Below are positions 36,690 to 49,704 of a stretch of 64,000 nucleotides of DNA, piece by piece. The stretch is from Prostheceraeus crozeri (Eukaryota > Platyhelminthes > Polycladida > Euryleptidae). Location of the stretch: positions 41,001 through 105,000 of the forward strand of contig CAJQUW010003190.1 in the NCBI GenBank assembly GCA_907163375.1, given 5' to 3'. Within the stretch, counting starts at the first letter, position 1; every line of letters begins with the position of its first letter. The position numbers and the translations under genes are program-made. Under the pieces are notes generated by a model. That model was not told the DNA's origin, ran no database searches, and saw only the letters and a program-made list of their open reading frames with translations.

Positions 36690-39069
36690 AATGGCCTACA
36701 ATGGGTGCAGCTCTACATAGTTGAACTGGTGTGGTGGTTTGCATTCCTAGATTTGCGCTTATGTCATGCAAACTATTCTGTGCTCTCTCAACTCACTATT
36801 ATAATATATATTTGTTTAATTGATCAACCATTTTTCTTGCTAGCATTTTCCTACTATCATTTAATTAAAACACAGATATATCATCATTTTGTCAAACAAA
36901 TTCAGAGATTGGGCTGCAACGGTGAATAACGCCATTGTTGCCATAGGAGTAAAATTAATTAATATCACATTGCATCTCCAAGCATCCGCTATAGACTATA
37001 AAAGCACATTATCTTTTACATGACGATGAGTTGCACAAGATGTCAAGGTTTGAGTTACCAACGTGAAGCTATTGATTTTATATTTCAGATAATCCAAATA
37101 TGTAACAAATCCATCAACAAGCATGTAAGACGTAATGTGGACTCCATAATTGATGGTCTAAGATAGAGCATTAACGGCTATTAAAAAGCATTAACATTTC
37201 TATCCACCTGATATCTATCCATCTGCAGTAAAGTAAAAGTAAAGTAAAAAATGAATGAGAAATATCGAATACATATCATTCGAATTTGTGCAGTATACTA
37301 GAAGTACTAAAGCTGCAGCATGTACTTACGTAAGCGAAATCATGAAATGCGCATAATGTGACTAAAATTTAGGAACGCAAAATGGATTATTTTAGAAACG
37401 TGATAGTTAAATATGAACAAATGTGGCTTATCAGCATTCTTTCACTGACTGAAATAGCTGCACCTTCTATTTGATCCATTCGACACGCCCTACGGAAATG
37501 TATTGTTAATTCAGAGAGAAACGCGTTTGGAAGACATTGATTTTATCAAGATCGATTTGTTTTGATTTCACAATGCATATAGTGTATAATATAATATAAT
37601 ATATAATTTGGCGACAAATCATCAGAGCATTATAATATATGTAATTATTATAAGCACTAATTATAACTATCATATTATAAGCACAAAGCACGAAAGCGAA
37701 TGTCGTAATCTATTTTCTATAATTCAAATTAAGATTTTCCTACATCACAATATCCATGCATGTAGTTCTTTGTTATTTTTTTAGTCTTTTCTTTAATTTC
37801 TGCACATTCCTATGATTACACATGATAGTTTGGTCTTCATAATATTCGTCAATATTGAAAATATGACTGAGTCCTGTCCTGCCTGTCAATGGGTCTGATG
37901 AATAGTGGTCTTGTAATTATGATGTATTTATGCCTTTGATCAGGAGAGAGTGCTTCATTAATGCTTCGTTCCTCAAATTATTGACTCTCTAGCTATCTGA
38001 TTGATTAATTACAAATAAAGACACTTTTGATGCGCTGTTTGTAGATAAATTTTTAATTGGTATTATGCCATAGAACAGACATTATTCAAATCAGATCGTC
38101 AGTGAGTGCTGAGTGCAAAAGGCTTCAGCGTGTATTCTTATTTTGATCTTTTTCTTGACTAATTCACAACTGCTTTCATTCCCTATGGAAATGAATTCCT
38201 TCAATAATGAAATAATTTATGGATCATCCGCACGGTGGTCGATAGTTTGTATTAGATTTTGTATTAGCGTATGCGACGTTCAGATGAATGAATCGACTAT
38301 TTCCGGCGAAGAAGACAGGCATCTGGAATTCCTCAACCAGACAAAATTTTATTCACGTCTTGACTTATGCATTAGATTTTAGAGGGACATGGCGCTGAGA
38401 TAAAATTGAGCCCAAGGGGACTCTACGGTATGAAATCATTAACGACGATCACCAAATTAATGTGTTTGAATTGATTGAAGAATAGAAGATTTATGTTCCA
38501 TCAGCATCAGAAGATCGCAAGACTCCCTGAGGACAGAACTTGAAATTTGACGGCAAGAATTGATATTCTAATACTTCGTAATAATTTACACTTTGTCCAT
38601 TGATTTCGTACTAAACATTCTTGAAATTAAAAAACTGGTCATGGACAGTGAGCATGAGCACCTACGATGATTAACAGGCAGAAGGAGATCTTTCTTGCAA
38701 GCTAGAAGAGCTGACAATAAAAAACAGACCATCTTGATTTCGTTTTAATTCAATCGATTCTCATGTCTCCCAATCGCTTCGCAAATCAACGTGCCATTCA
38801 TCCTTCGAGAAATTGTATTCTCAGCTTTAAAATGAGCTATGTGATAGACTTGCATCCGCGATTGTATTTGCATGAGCAGTGCTCAAAATATGAAAATCAC
38901 TCAGTTTACAAATTACAATTTTTTCAGTAAGAAAAACATGTGAGTATGATAATTATTGAGGCACTCTGGTCATCAAAATGGGTGAACTGTGAAAAAATTA
39001 GTGATGTCGTGAAGTTATCACAACAATAGAATGGCGGTGATGTATTATGTATAAAATTTGCTTATACTG

Positions 39070-39126
39070 ATTATGTAACCGTTATGTACCGTTATTATGT
39101 ACCGTGATTATGTACCGTTTATGTAA
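39070..39126. repeat. TTATGTACCG short tandem
   Basis: Four degenerate copies of TTATGTA(A)CCG with spacers of 1-6 bases. Confidence 0.75.
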
Positions 39127-40490
39127 TTGATTTCAATCAGTTCTGATAAAAAGTGCTTTGATAATACATCAAACTTGCAAGTTCTTCGAACTATTACAAT
39201 TTTGTTTGTGATGTTTTAATAATGATGCTGCATCTCTTGATTTGCATGTACATATTTCCTTTCATGTATTTTACAGATAATTGTTTGGAGAATATGCGAA
39301 TGTTCGGTTGGTACAAATCAATCAGAAATAGCGAATTCCGAGGATTCGGCAGTATATTTTTGGAACGTGCTATTTTCTTACCTTTTTGAGGCAGTGAACC
39401 TTGATATTTAACATAGTGTATTAAATTAATGAGAAGTACACTAGATCGCTGAGAATCATGCGCATGCATGTCTGATGAACATTCCGTATATTGAATTTTA
39501 TAAATCTATTATTCAATGCGTGCTGCATTATCTTTATGTATTCAATTATAAATAACTCGGACATTGATCCGCCATGGCAACGTTGTTTCTTTCATAAATG
39601 AAATAGATATCAACATTTTAATTTCTGTACGAAGTTCCCTTTACCCTTTAGAGCTATTATTGAAACGTCTTCTCCTTTCTCAACATCTGCAATTATCGCT
39701 TTCCTCAATGTTTTTGTCGGTTTATTGGCATTATCTATGTGGAGGAATGCATGCAAATATGTGTATGAATGAATATATTTTGAAATAAAGAAATTACAAA
39801 TTCGCCGTAATAAGTGAGCATTCCTGTAAATCAAGAATAGATATATCATGTACTACGAGTGCAAATTTCAATGCTTCAATAAATGTAATTGTCACTTTAT
39901 ATGATATACATGTACATTTATTAAATGGCCAGTCCAGCGCAAAGTCGCATTAGTGATTTGATAAAACTGCACACTTCCATTTTTCACTAAATATCATAGA
40001 TCGATTACGTTTGAAGTTCTAATGTCAATAAGTACAAGCAAGTCCAGAGTAAAAATCAAGTAGGCAGAGAACCAACTCGAAAGATGTCACCACGCAGTAA
40101 AACATTTTATGTCAGAAGACAGCAGATGCACCTGATCTCCAAAAAAATATTTGAGCAATTTTTAAAGTGAGCAATGTTTTTACAAATCATTTACATGCGA
40201 GCCATTTGGCGCTTTAGATATCAATGAAATGAAAATGTACTAATAAGAAGCATAATTAAAAGGAAGTCAAGTTGATTATTTGGAAATTCATAGGGAATTC
40301 AATTAGGAATTTTTTGGAATAGTAAGTCTTCATTGAAAAAAGTTCAAATTTATTCTACTTCTTAGCTTAATTTTCGAGTTGTTGACTAACAGATGCAGTT
40401 ACAGCTTTTTTCAAACAGGCTAAATGGATGTGTTAAATCAAGACACTTGTCCAAATCAGTAAGTAACAGAACGCTTTCTGTGGATAGTGA

Positions 40491-40548
40491 AAATTATTGT
40501 GTAGAATTGATTCATAAGTGAATAGAATCCTATTCTACACAATAATTT
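40491..40548. repeat. 17-bp perfect inverted repeat
   Basis: AAATTATTGTGTAGAAT at 40491-40507 pairs perfectly with 40532-40548 around a 24-base loop. GTGAAA lies just outside the left arm and TTTCAC outside the right arm. It may be a very short MITE. Confidence 0.85.
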
Positions 40549-41242
40549 AATTTCACACGGCGATTAATTCAGAAGGCATGATTTTTTATTCACTTAAATA
40601 AGCCTTCTTTATCTGAATGCTATTGCGGACCTTTCAGTGCTTATACATCAAAGTGAATTGCGATAAATGTCCTTGATCAATATTTTGCTCTGTCAGGAAA
40701 TTTGTGACATGATAAATCGTGAGAAAGTACCATTTAACAAGACTGAGTCTTGTACGTAGTCGCTTCCATTGAAGTTAATTTTAAAACTATGTTGTCTCTC
40801 CAAGGATTTGCAAGATTCTTTTGTATTGATATCATGATCAGTCAATTCCGTGTTAATGTCTCCAAAGCAGCAAAATAATTGCACATCTCACGTGGTAGGC
40901 CCTACTACACAACAACAAGAGATCATATAATAAAGTCGAAGCTGGATACGCATTGGGGATTCAATTTATGCAGATTTGTTACTCTACCTAATATGCTTAC
41001 TCTGAGTGTGTAAGTACTTGCTATAACTGTGCGAAAATTAAGAGAAAATCATGTATTTGAAGTGCGCAGATATGCCTTGCCACAGATGATTATTATCATG
41101 CACAATTTTAATGTTTTCCACAATCTTAAAATATGATTTGAATCTTGAGTCGAAGGCCTACAAAACGACTTGAACAATGTAGGAATTAAACATTTTGGCA
41201 CCCGAAGATTGTTCTGAAAGAAACGATCTGTTCTGCAAGAAA

Positions 41243-41281
41243 ACGATTCTGTCTTGTCCTACAGAGACTCATCAGCACGGT
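41243..41281 (-). ncRNA. possible decayed hammerhead core
   Basis: On the minus strand CTGATGA is followed by GTCT, five bases and GGAC (a four-pair stem with one U-G), then AAGAC where GAAAC is required. Stem I does not pair. I read this as either a dead hammerhead or coincidence. Confidence 0.3.
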
Positions 41282-44100
41282 TCGGGAAGTCCCAAACCAG
41301 TCCATGTGGCATTTACATGCAGCATGTCTCGAATACACAGCGGGTTGCTTTGTGTTAATCCTGATTTAGTCGTCACACTCAAATTAAGTCTGTAGACATT
41401 ACTTCTGTTCTATGCTCATGCGAATTTCTGCCTGCAATATCTCAAGGATGGTCTAAAGTGTTCTGTTTTTCTTTTGTTTGTTGCAATTTGCATGCCATTT
41501 TTTGTTATCTAATTAATCGTTTCGTTGTCGTCTGTTTATTTTTACAGATTTAGGGAAAGTTGACCTATTTTCAATAATTTATGTGACATCTACCAACATC
41601 AGAAATAACATGAGGGAAATTTTTACCAAAGGACGTTGGCAAATTTGGCATAAGGGCAGGAGTGCGAACATGCATCTCCGTTATTCTGACATCCGATCAA
41701 GGTATACATCATTATGAATAATGAAATCATCAGCTGAACACATGTAAGTCACTACCTTGTTAGTGGCTAGACAAAAAAAGTCGCACCGAATTCGCCATGA
41801 AACGAGTGATTGTAGACTACTTGGAGGAAACCTAGTCGCCACTAGCCGTTAGAGAATGCTCCTTTAGAATTAACCATTCAAAGTGCCAACAACAAGCATT
41901 TTATTTAACGCACTCATGAACTTTTTACCTGCATGATGCACCTTCAATGCTAGTACTGTGTTTATAAGTTTCGCATATATATATTCGCATGCTTGAGAAG
42001 GCTAAATTCACTTAATGAAATCAATTCAATAATGCATCTTGTACAAGAGCTAACACGCATCAAATAACAATTGTAAAGCTAACATTGTGAACCAAGTTAT
42101 GGAGTCAGGGTGAGCCAGATGCTCAGTTATTAGAATGAATCGGCACGCACGCCCTCTAGTCAGCCCACACGGCACCCAACGCTGTATTAACCGGAAGTCT
42201 TTGGTTATTATTTTGACTTTGGTTCTTTTCTTTGCGTCAGATCGCACTGGCCAAAAGAAAACGATTTTTGACACTATAATAAGTTTGTGATCGGATGTGA
42301 ATGCACAAATTGCGTACGCTTGGAAGTTTAGTCTAATCATGGGGCCTGTGAATCATTTCAATCATGCTTAGTCCTACACCATATTCACTGGATGAGCTAA
42401 TGTTATAACAGTAGGTGGAATTATTGTGCATGTTTGAATCATGAGACAGAGCAAGTACAAATAGGAAATAAGATTAAAATTTTGCTCGTCGAATTGGTAA
42501 CTGTTTATTAAGTTGCATAAAAATCTGCACTTATTGATAGCCTATGGCTATGTGTATAGCCTATGGTCAATAATCCTTATATAGCTTTTAGTACGTGGAA
42601 TTTCCTCTTAATACGAAAAAATTTGATAAGCATGTCCTAACCTAATAGAAAAGTATGGAGCACTGCATTTAACCTCTGAATATTAGCCTTTTCATACATG
42701 TATTTGAAAATGCATGTAGCCTTTTCAGAGGCACATGCATTTGATTGACAAATCGTTCCTTCATTGCCAGTTTGAAGGTAAATGTCAGTCACAAGATAAT
42801 CGATTGTCATCCTCACTTGATTCTCTGATTTATTGGATGGTATCGAATGTACATATATCAACAACGTGAACGGAGTCCTCAGGAACCGTCCTTTTGTTTT
42901 ACAGTCCCACACCATTCATCGATGAGATTCTTTTATGAGATTTGGAATTCTAACTTTGACAATGTTTTCCCCACCCAAGACGTTGACAAAAGTTATGGTT
43001 AGTCTTTGTCTAATAGTAGCTATATTTCAGACGGCGCTCTGATGAGAAAATGTATGTCCTACTACTACATGTACTTTCAATAGATGGCAAGACAACAGAT
43101 TTTGCACATTCTAGTTTAGCATTGTAATTTCATTGGGCGGGAGCTAAACATTAGTGAAACTCTTGCATTGTCATCACATTTCAATGAAGCCAACAGACAC
43201 GAAAAACAACAAGTCGACTTAAATAGTGCAGCAAACCTTGCAAAATTTCACAATGATTTTAAGTCGAGAGCTCATAGAAAGTGACATTATTTTCATGCCA
43301 AAAATAGCTTCCTTTTTACCAATTAAGTGCGATTTGACGCAAAGAAAAAGGCCTTTTAACCTTTGTCATCGATCGACAATGCATGAATTGTGTATTGGAA
43401 ATTCAAGCGGTGCTGAAAAATCAAGTGAACAATGTTTGAAAAGCAACATTTTGGAATTCTACCGTCAACGTCGTGACGGAAGGAAGTTCGTATTATGAAC
43501 AACCTGAAGCGTTTTCGCATGGGAAATGAGCATGTTGTTATTGATATACAACAATTAGTAGGTTATTTGAAAGTCACTCCAGTTATTTATGAGCTCAATA
43601 ATAGGTCACATGCATTCAATTATATTTACACATGAATATTGCATGCTTCATGTTATTTGTATAAACTAAGAGTATTTTAAAGCAAAATGTTGTGATTTGA
43701 TGAGCGACAATAATAGATTAAAACCCTAGAACTACCCCATAGGTCAATGTGCATGCTTGCAAATTTATTTTGTTGCTATTTCAAAATCTTTTCATTTTGA
43801 TGTCTGATACTCTTTTACTTTTTATTTGTAATTAAGAACATTCTAGTATAGGCATAAAGTTTGTTTGTATTTTTGTTTTAATGAATCCAGCCATGTATGC
43901 ATAGTTCTTCCAAAATAGGTCAATTGAACAATTGGTATTAATCTAACAATAAATGCGTTTGTTCGATAGTTATTTGCGATATCTGGTCATTCATTCTATT
44001 CATAAAGAATTTATGTTGTAAATAAAAAAGCATTTCCAAGTACGAGTGCTTATTATTAACATTTTGTAACAGGAATAGTCCTGTTCGACAGGACAGAAGA

Positions 44101-45653
44101 CTAGTATGTAAAACTCATCATTGTGTGCAATATTTGCATGCTACCGATGAACATGAACCACAGACGTATTTTCCACAGTAGCAACAATGATCTTGTCTTG
44201 TTATTTGAACAAATTCGACAATGTGTCCTTTTTCCGGGAGGCAGATCCTTCCTTTCGGCAGACGTATAAGACACCGAAGGGGGAATACGGGGATGATCGT
44301 TCAATCGTAAAGAACACAGTTTCTCACCAAGGGAGATCAGAAAATCGGGTTTTCTTTGCTTCGCTACCTCAAGCTGCATTCATAATATGAAACAATTGGG
44401 GTCCGCTATGTCAAGCAAATTGAAGAATGCTGATAAAGGCCATCGCTTCGTCGCACTTTTTGTGGATAAGGCTCGCAGTATTTGGTCGGCAGTATCAACA
44501 CCTGCTGTCTCCTTATTGTAAAACATTACATATTCGGACCTTTTCTTTCGGTCGTTTGAAATCACATTGGGTTGATCGTGCGTTGTTTATAGCAAGTAAA
44601 CCACTATGTCAGACTTGGTTTTGCATGAAACAAGCATCGCGGTATCCGTGTGAAAAACGCGGAGCTGAAAAGAGGACGCTTGGCATTCAAGTCCATTTCA
44701 ATCGGGATTTCGCGACGATTCGAACGCACCGTCCAAGCCATTGATACCTTTTTGCTCCGTAAATAAGTAATTTGCTGTCCTCAGAGTCGTAAAAAATTAT
44801 CCGTCGTGACATTGATCCCGCTTACAAAATAAGGCTGTACCAATGTCTGTACAACATGCTCACATGGTCGATGGTCATCACGGCCGGCATATGGGATAGC
44901 AGTCGAAGTATCACTGACCAACCAGCACTTGATCCCAAACATGCCTGGCTTTTGGGACATAGACATACGGAAACATAGACTTTTAGTAGCAAATAATTGC
45001 TCATCGACCGTAACGGAGCCTTTGGGAAAATAACACTTCGAAAAGTTTTCAGTAACGACTTCCCACAGAGAACGAGCGGGCGCATATTTATCAGTTTCTC
45101 TACGAGACAGACGTGTTGTTTTTGTTATCGAAGCTAGATATTGCGTAATGAGCTGGAAACGATTTTGAGACATAGTTTTGTGGAAGACAGATCGACCATA
45201 GTGTTTATTACAAAACATATGTAATGGTTCATTGCGTCCCTTAACTGCACCAAGAATTAGCTGAAGTCCAAGAAAAGATCGTAATTCATTAACTGTGAAA
45301 TGAAAAGATTCATCTCCTTGACGAACTGCTTCAGGATTGGTATATATAACGATGTTCTGACGAGTGTCTGGACCAAAAAGTTCGCAAAACACATCAAATT
45401 CATTATTTACACGGTTTTGAATAAATCGTGTAGGACCACCTGGTCGTTTAACTACGTATATTATTCGAAGAAAATTTCCGACTGTGAGTTTGATTCGAAT
45501 GAAATTTTCTCCAAGATCTTTACTTATCAAAATATCCGCAGAATCGCCGCTACCACCAACTTCTCGAATCTTCTCATCCTCCTCCTCGACATGAAACTCA
45601 TCACTACTGTCATCCCGTTCGGAATCATCAGCATTTTCTTCGTCAGTCAGCAC
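44101..45653 (-). pseudogene. piggyBac transposase, frameshifted
   Basis: Frame 45653-44781 (290 codons) has an acidic N-terminus, VNELRSFLGLQLILG, then VTVDEQLFATKS (first catalytic Asp, D217), KPGMFGIKCW, and NVTTDNF (second Asp, D285). After a stop and frame changes the sequence continues with TVRSNRREIPIEM, frame 44565-44380 (VMFYNKETAGVDTADQ with the third Asp, then KRWPLSAFFNLLDIA) and a Cys-rich tail of the piggyBac cross-brace type (CRICSNNKT; CYCGKYVCGSC) near 44150. Total length of about 510 codons is near family size. I could not find TTAA-flanked ends. It is a full-length but dead copy, better kept than most elements here. Confidence 0.92.
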
Positions 45654-45867
45654 ACGAGAAGCATTGCTAATTCCACAGTTTTCTACGTCGCTGCCGCCAT
45701 CAGAGTCGGAATCAGTATTTCCAGCATGATATTGCAGTTCTTTGCATTTTTATCTATGCATTTAAAAAGTGGTTCTTGCACTGACAATCTGTGTATTGAA
45801 TGTACTGAGATATCACTGCAGTTCCTCGCACTAGTGCCAAGAACTCTACATCATGCAGGAAATATAA

Positions 45868-46004
45868 TACCGCATAACTTGGCGTGCTTCCACCTGTAAT
45901 TGAACTCACTGTCTATGTTACTTAGAGCACTCGACGCGTCTCGTGTTACAAATAACATAGACAGTTCGTTCAATTATGGTGAAAGCATTGAAAGTTATGC
46001 GGTA
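45868..46004. repeat. 137-bp hairpin upstream of piggyBac
   Basis: Arms 45868-45920 and 45953-46004 are inverted copies (TACCGCATAACT at the outer ends, CTGTCTATGTTA at the inner ends) around a 32-base loop rich in CpG. It may be a small MITE or a decayed end of the piggyBac element. Confidence 0.85.
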
Positions 46005-46663
46005 ATAAACTTCTCTCATCAAAAGCCCTAAGGCTTTCATTGCTGATAAACGCACACGTTTGCTCGACATTTTTGATCAACTGTTGCTAAACTATGTCAA
46101 ATTGTTGAAAAGCAATCAATAGTTAGATAACTGTGCAAGCGCTAGGTCACAACTTCATGGGAACTTTCAAATGCTTTTCACTGATGTTGTCAATAAATTA
46201 AAGGCCAATGCAATGATATCTCAGGAATACCAGGTTATGATGAATTGAAACTAAGGCCGGACTCACAATGACCGTGTAGTACACTACACTGACATGCGTG
46301 TGCACTTATTGACCAGCGTGTAGGACACATTCTCCTCAGTGTATTGAACACGCTCGTCAGTGTGGTCCTCATCAAGACCTGCTTTCAGTGCTTTCAAAGA
46401 CCATAAGACAATTTCCCCAATTCATTCAAGTGCAGATTAATAAACAGCAAGCAGCAATCGGCATAATCAACAGACACATTATAGATGAACATAACAAGAT
46501 AATCCGAGAAAGTGATGCAATGGAAGCAAACTGCGACAGTTATCCAGTGGTTCAACAATATACCAGAAAAGAAGAATTGCAAATTTATAAATAAATTTGA
46601 TTGTTGATTTTATCATTCAATCTCTAAACAATTGCTTTTGGATTGTATCAACTTCGTTGAAGA
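46005..46663. other. no clear gene
   Basis: GACCGTGTAGTACACTACAC and nearby words at 46271-46360 form short GTGT/ACAC iterations. A 68-codon frame at 46388-46594 (TIRQFPQFIQVQINKQQAAIG) is hydrophilic and unrecognised; it could belong to the PLE remnant that follows. Confidence 0.4.
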
Positions 46664-47613
46664 GCTTACACATGTCTCCGAAAAAAGAAATCGAAGTAAT
46701 AATGCATACTCGAAAGTCCCTCTTATTCGATTATTTTAATGCATGTGTAAAGCGGGAAAACAATGGCTCCTGTGATATCGCAATGAGAAGCATACATTAT
46801 GATGGTGCATACATTATGTCAAAACCATGAATTAAAAACTACTGTTGAATGTAGTATCAAATCCGCCGATTTTTTGGACGTATACTTCGATCTTCATACG
46901 GGAAAGTGTAAACCGTACAAAATCAGATATAGTATATATATATATATCAACATAAAGTCAAATCAACCGCCTACAATAATCAAAGAGATCCCATGCATGA
47001 TCGAAAACAGACTATCCAATTTATCTTGCGATGCTGGAGAACCATGCTATCAAGGAGCACTGAACAAACGTGGTTTTAAAAAGGAACTTTGTTTTCAAGA
47101 AAACAAAGCATCAAATAGAAGAAAGAAGAAGGTTATTTGGTTCAATCCCCCATACTCATTAGAAATAAAAGTCGCAAACGTTTCTTGAATTTGATCAGTG
47201 AACACTTTCATCAACAGCATAATTATCACGAACTTTTTGTTATAAGAATACTGTTGAAATCAGCTATTGCTATACATGCCTAATATGGGCAATATTGCTA
47301 AAAATCATAATTCAAGAATTCTGAACAATGTAAGAGGTAATGAAAGCACACTTACAATGGCAAGTAAGAAGTACTTGCAAGTATTATTATATATTTACTA
47401 TTATATACAATGGCAGCAATAAATGCAACTGCACAGCTAAGCAATTGTGCCACCTGGACGGAAAGTGTACTCAAAAATGTGTCGACCAAAATGAACACGT
47501 ATACATCGGACAATGCGAAAAACTCAAAGAAAGGTACCGTTAGCATAAAAAGTTGCTTGCAAACATTAGATACAAAAATGAAGTGGCTCTATCAAAACAC
47601 ATTTGGGGTCTAA
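46664..47613 (+). pseudogene. PLE-related RT tail with GIY-YIG
   Basis: Fragments in order are IMHTRKSLLFDYF, a YDGA block, SADFLDVYFDLHTGKCKPYK, NQPPTIIKEIPCMIENRLS, KKKVIWFNPPYS, then CNCTAKQLCHLDGKC and HVYIGQCEKLKERYR. The nuclease continues in a shifted frame with HKKLLA...ALSKHIWG. This is the C-terminal half of an RT family with a GIY-YIG nuclease known from many aquatic invertebrates and placed with or near PLEs. The segment that should carry the catalytic Asp pair is deleted (about 46815-46835). Frames shift at least four times. Confidence 0.75.
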
Positions 47614-47639
47614 ACAATGATAGATAAGATTATGAAATG

Positions 47640-48060
47640 AAAATGGAAGTCTTCAACAAACAGCACCTTGCGAATGTGGAGCGAGACCTTTTTATCTATG
47701 CATATCAGAAAAATGTCACATCTTGTTGTGCTGTATGTTGATATGAAAACAGCATATTTTTCCGAAGTTTCCTGTGACCTTAAAGCTAAATGTAGTAATT
47801 ATTCGCACATTTATGGACGGTGCAATTACCTCTATTTCGGAGAAACTTCCAAAGATCTTATTACCCACATTGATGAACATTTGAAAGGCTATCCTATTCT
47901 AATTGAAATTTCAACTCACCCACACCTTTAAGACAAGGATAATTTCAGAAAAATATCGTGTGCCGACAATCACAAATTCCCCCAATCAATTTCAATCAAA
48001 GAATCAGTGAATGTAATGAATAACTCGGACGGATCCATTCTCTTATTGTTGACTTTGTCA
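47640..48060 (+). pseudogene. second GIY-YIG fragment (PLE)
   Basis: Frame 47668-47931 contains CNYLYFGETSKDLITHIDEH followed by LKGYP, the GIY-YIG start of PLE proteins, with KDNFRKISCADNHKF and NNSDGS just after a stop. It follows directly on another, different GIY-YIG remnant and resembles the nuclease at 50322 more than its neighbour. Confidence 0.7.
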
Positions 48061-48284
48061 TAATTTATCTTTTCACATCACAGCGTCTAAATTACGTTGT
48101 CAAGACAATTGATTTCACTGATTTTATTTACGTTGTTGTCGATAGTTGCTGGACATTTGCATATGATGATATGATGTCATTTTTAAACTGTAATCAGATC
48201 ATTCATCTCATATAAAAGGATTGCTGTCCGAGTTCGTGTGCATCCACTGAGAAAGGAATTGTAATAATGCCTGTATAATACACA

Positions 48285-48490
48285 GGCCGGACAGCATCGG
48301 CAGAATTAGGTATTGAACGGCGATCTTTATGACGCATCTTGAAAGAATTGGGATATAAATGCTACACGCCTAGGCTAATTCGTGCCCTAATCGAAGATGA
48401 CGGTGTCGGAATTAATTCTGAATTATAAGCAAAGGACGATCTCTACGGTAAGGAAGCAAGTTGGAAGAAGATCTGGGAGCGAGCTATGAA
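48285..48490 (+). pseudogene. transposase HTH fragment
   Basis: Translation gives GRTASAELGIERRSL, RILKELGYKCYTPRLIRALI and EDD, the helix-turn-helix and linker typical of an IS630/mariner-like transposase family. A stop and loss of similarity follow. It is too short for firm classification. Confidence 0.45.
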
Positions 48491-48716
48491 TAACGAACTA
48501 TGCCAGCAGTGACATTCCTTTCTATTTATTTAGTATATTTCTTTGATTTCTATATACCGGCAATGAGTGACTTTGAATTTTGAGTTGTTTTTGTTGCCAA
48601 TAAATTCAGTTAAGTCACGGCTGTGAAAGCGATAGGTTTCGATATTGGTCGGGCAGAAATTAAAACATGGCGCCCCACGTTAGTGAATCCACGTCTCAGC
48701 ATCTCCGATTACAACT

Positions 48717-49331
48717 GATATTATTCCTTTTGTAAGCACATATAACAAGAACAATCCTGACGTCTTCAATAATGTGATTGAACCTGTCAGCAACAGCTTG
48801 AAGTTCATGGATCCCTTTCAGAGGTATAAGATCATGAGGTCATGGAGACAACCTCCCTCACTTTTAAGCCTCCTAAACAAAATTAACCGACCAACATTAC
48901 AGGGTGTTAGTAAGTGTGACGAAACAAGATGTGGTTGTTGTCCAGTTATTATTACAGGCAAGTGCATTAGCATTCGAATTAACAAAGGAACAATTAGTGA
49001 AACAGTAACATTTGAAATAAGAAGAAACATGAATTGCTTATCTAAAAACATCATATATATTTTAAGATGCAAAGGCTGCAACGAACTATATGTTGGACAA
49101 AGTGGCGACTACTTTCGTAATAGGCTAACTGTGCATAGACAACAAACAGCGCACTCTAATTATGCCATACTGAATGTGAGCAAGCACATGGCTTCTTGTG
49201 CAAGATCAATAACACCAAAATTCGAAGCAGCTCCATTTTACCAGCTAAGTCCAAATGCTACTAAAATGGACCGAGAGAAACAGGAGCAAATCTTTATTTC
49301 TATGCTTAAGCCTAGTTTGAATTCTCTCTGA
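48717..49331 (+). CDS. PLE-type GIY-YIG C-terminal domain, open
   Basis: About 205 codons remain open from 48717 (FVSTYNKNNPDVFNNVI) to a stop at 49331. The middle has a cysteine set (CDETRCGCCPVIITG) and MNCLSKNIIYILRC. The GIY-YIG nuclease core follows in CNELYVGQSGDYFRNRLTVH, with VSKHMASC and a basic end. This matches the C-terminal part of RT/GIY-YIG retroelements. The RT is missing upstream, so it is a 5'-truncated copy. It is younger than its neighbours, since the frame is intact. A pol III-like region and hammerhead ribozyme lie about 310-415 bp downstream and may be its 3' end. Confidence 0.8.
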   Translation, partial: DIIPFVSTYNKNNPDVFNNVIEPVSNSLKFMDPFQRYKIMRSWRQPPSLLSLLNKINRPTLQGVSKCDETRCGCCPVIITGKCISIRINKGTISETVTFEIRRNMNCLSKNIIYILRCKGCNELYVGQSGDYFRNRLTVHRQQTAHSNYAILNVSKHMASCARSITPKFEAAPFYQLSPNATKMDREKQEQIFISMLKPSLNSL

Positions 49332-49645
49332 TTTATATTTTCATTTCTATTGACTAACATGGTTTCTGTATTATTTTGTATAATATATCTTCATTCCATG
49401 AGTAGCTCCCATAGAAGGGAGTGAATATCATTTGACTTTTCCTTGAGTTTATATCTGATTTATTACTTATTTATTGGTATATATATAACCTATCAGTTGC
49501 CAAGTTACTTGTCTTAACATGTAATAAGTAGCGCCTGTGTGAAGGGCCTCAATCTCGGATGCGGTATTAAGTGATTGCAGAATGCAGTCCACCCTCCACG
49601 TGCCTGCGTTAAAGCAATGCCTGTCAACAGATGGTCCGGTGTCCT

Positions 49646-49701
49646 TGTGGTTAGAGGGTATGCTTGCACGTCCTCTAGCTCCAACGTCGCTGGTTCAAAC
49701 C
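49646..49701 (+). promoter_or_regulatory. tRNA-like pol III A and B boxes
   Basis: TGTGGTTAGAGGG (49646-49658) resembles a tRNA D-arm/A box and GGTTCAAACC (49692-49701) a B box. The 33-base gap is as in tRNAs. The region does not fold as a good tRNA. It ends three bases before a hammerhead ribozyme, an arrangement like the pol III-driven Sm-alpha SINE of schistosomes. Confidence 0.6.
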
Positions 49702-49704
49702 AAC

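Larger units (their letters stand above)
36690..44100. other. 7.4 kb without a recognisable gene
   Basis: AT-rich throughout, with only short incidental frames (longest about 96 codons at 42340-42050, minus). It holds a short tandem at 39070, a hairpin at 40491, a decayed ribozyme-like motif at 41243, and a strongly AT-rich patch at 37580-37690. This is the longest blank stretch of the window. Confidence 0.4.
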
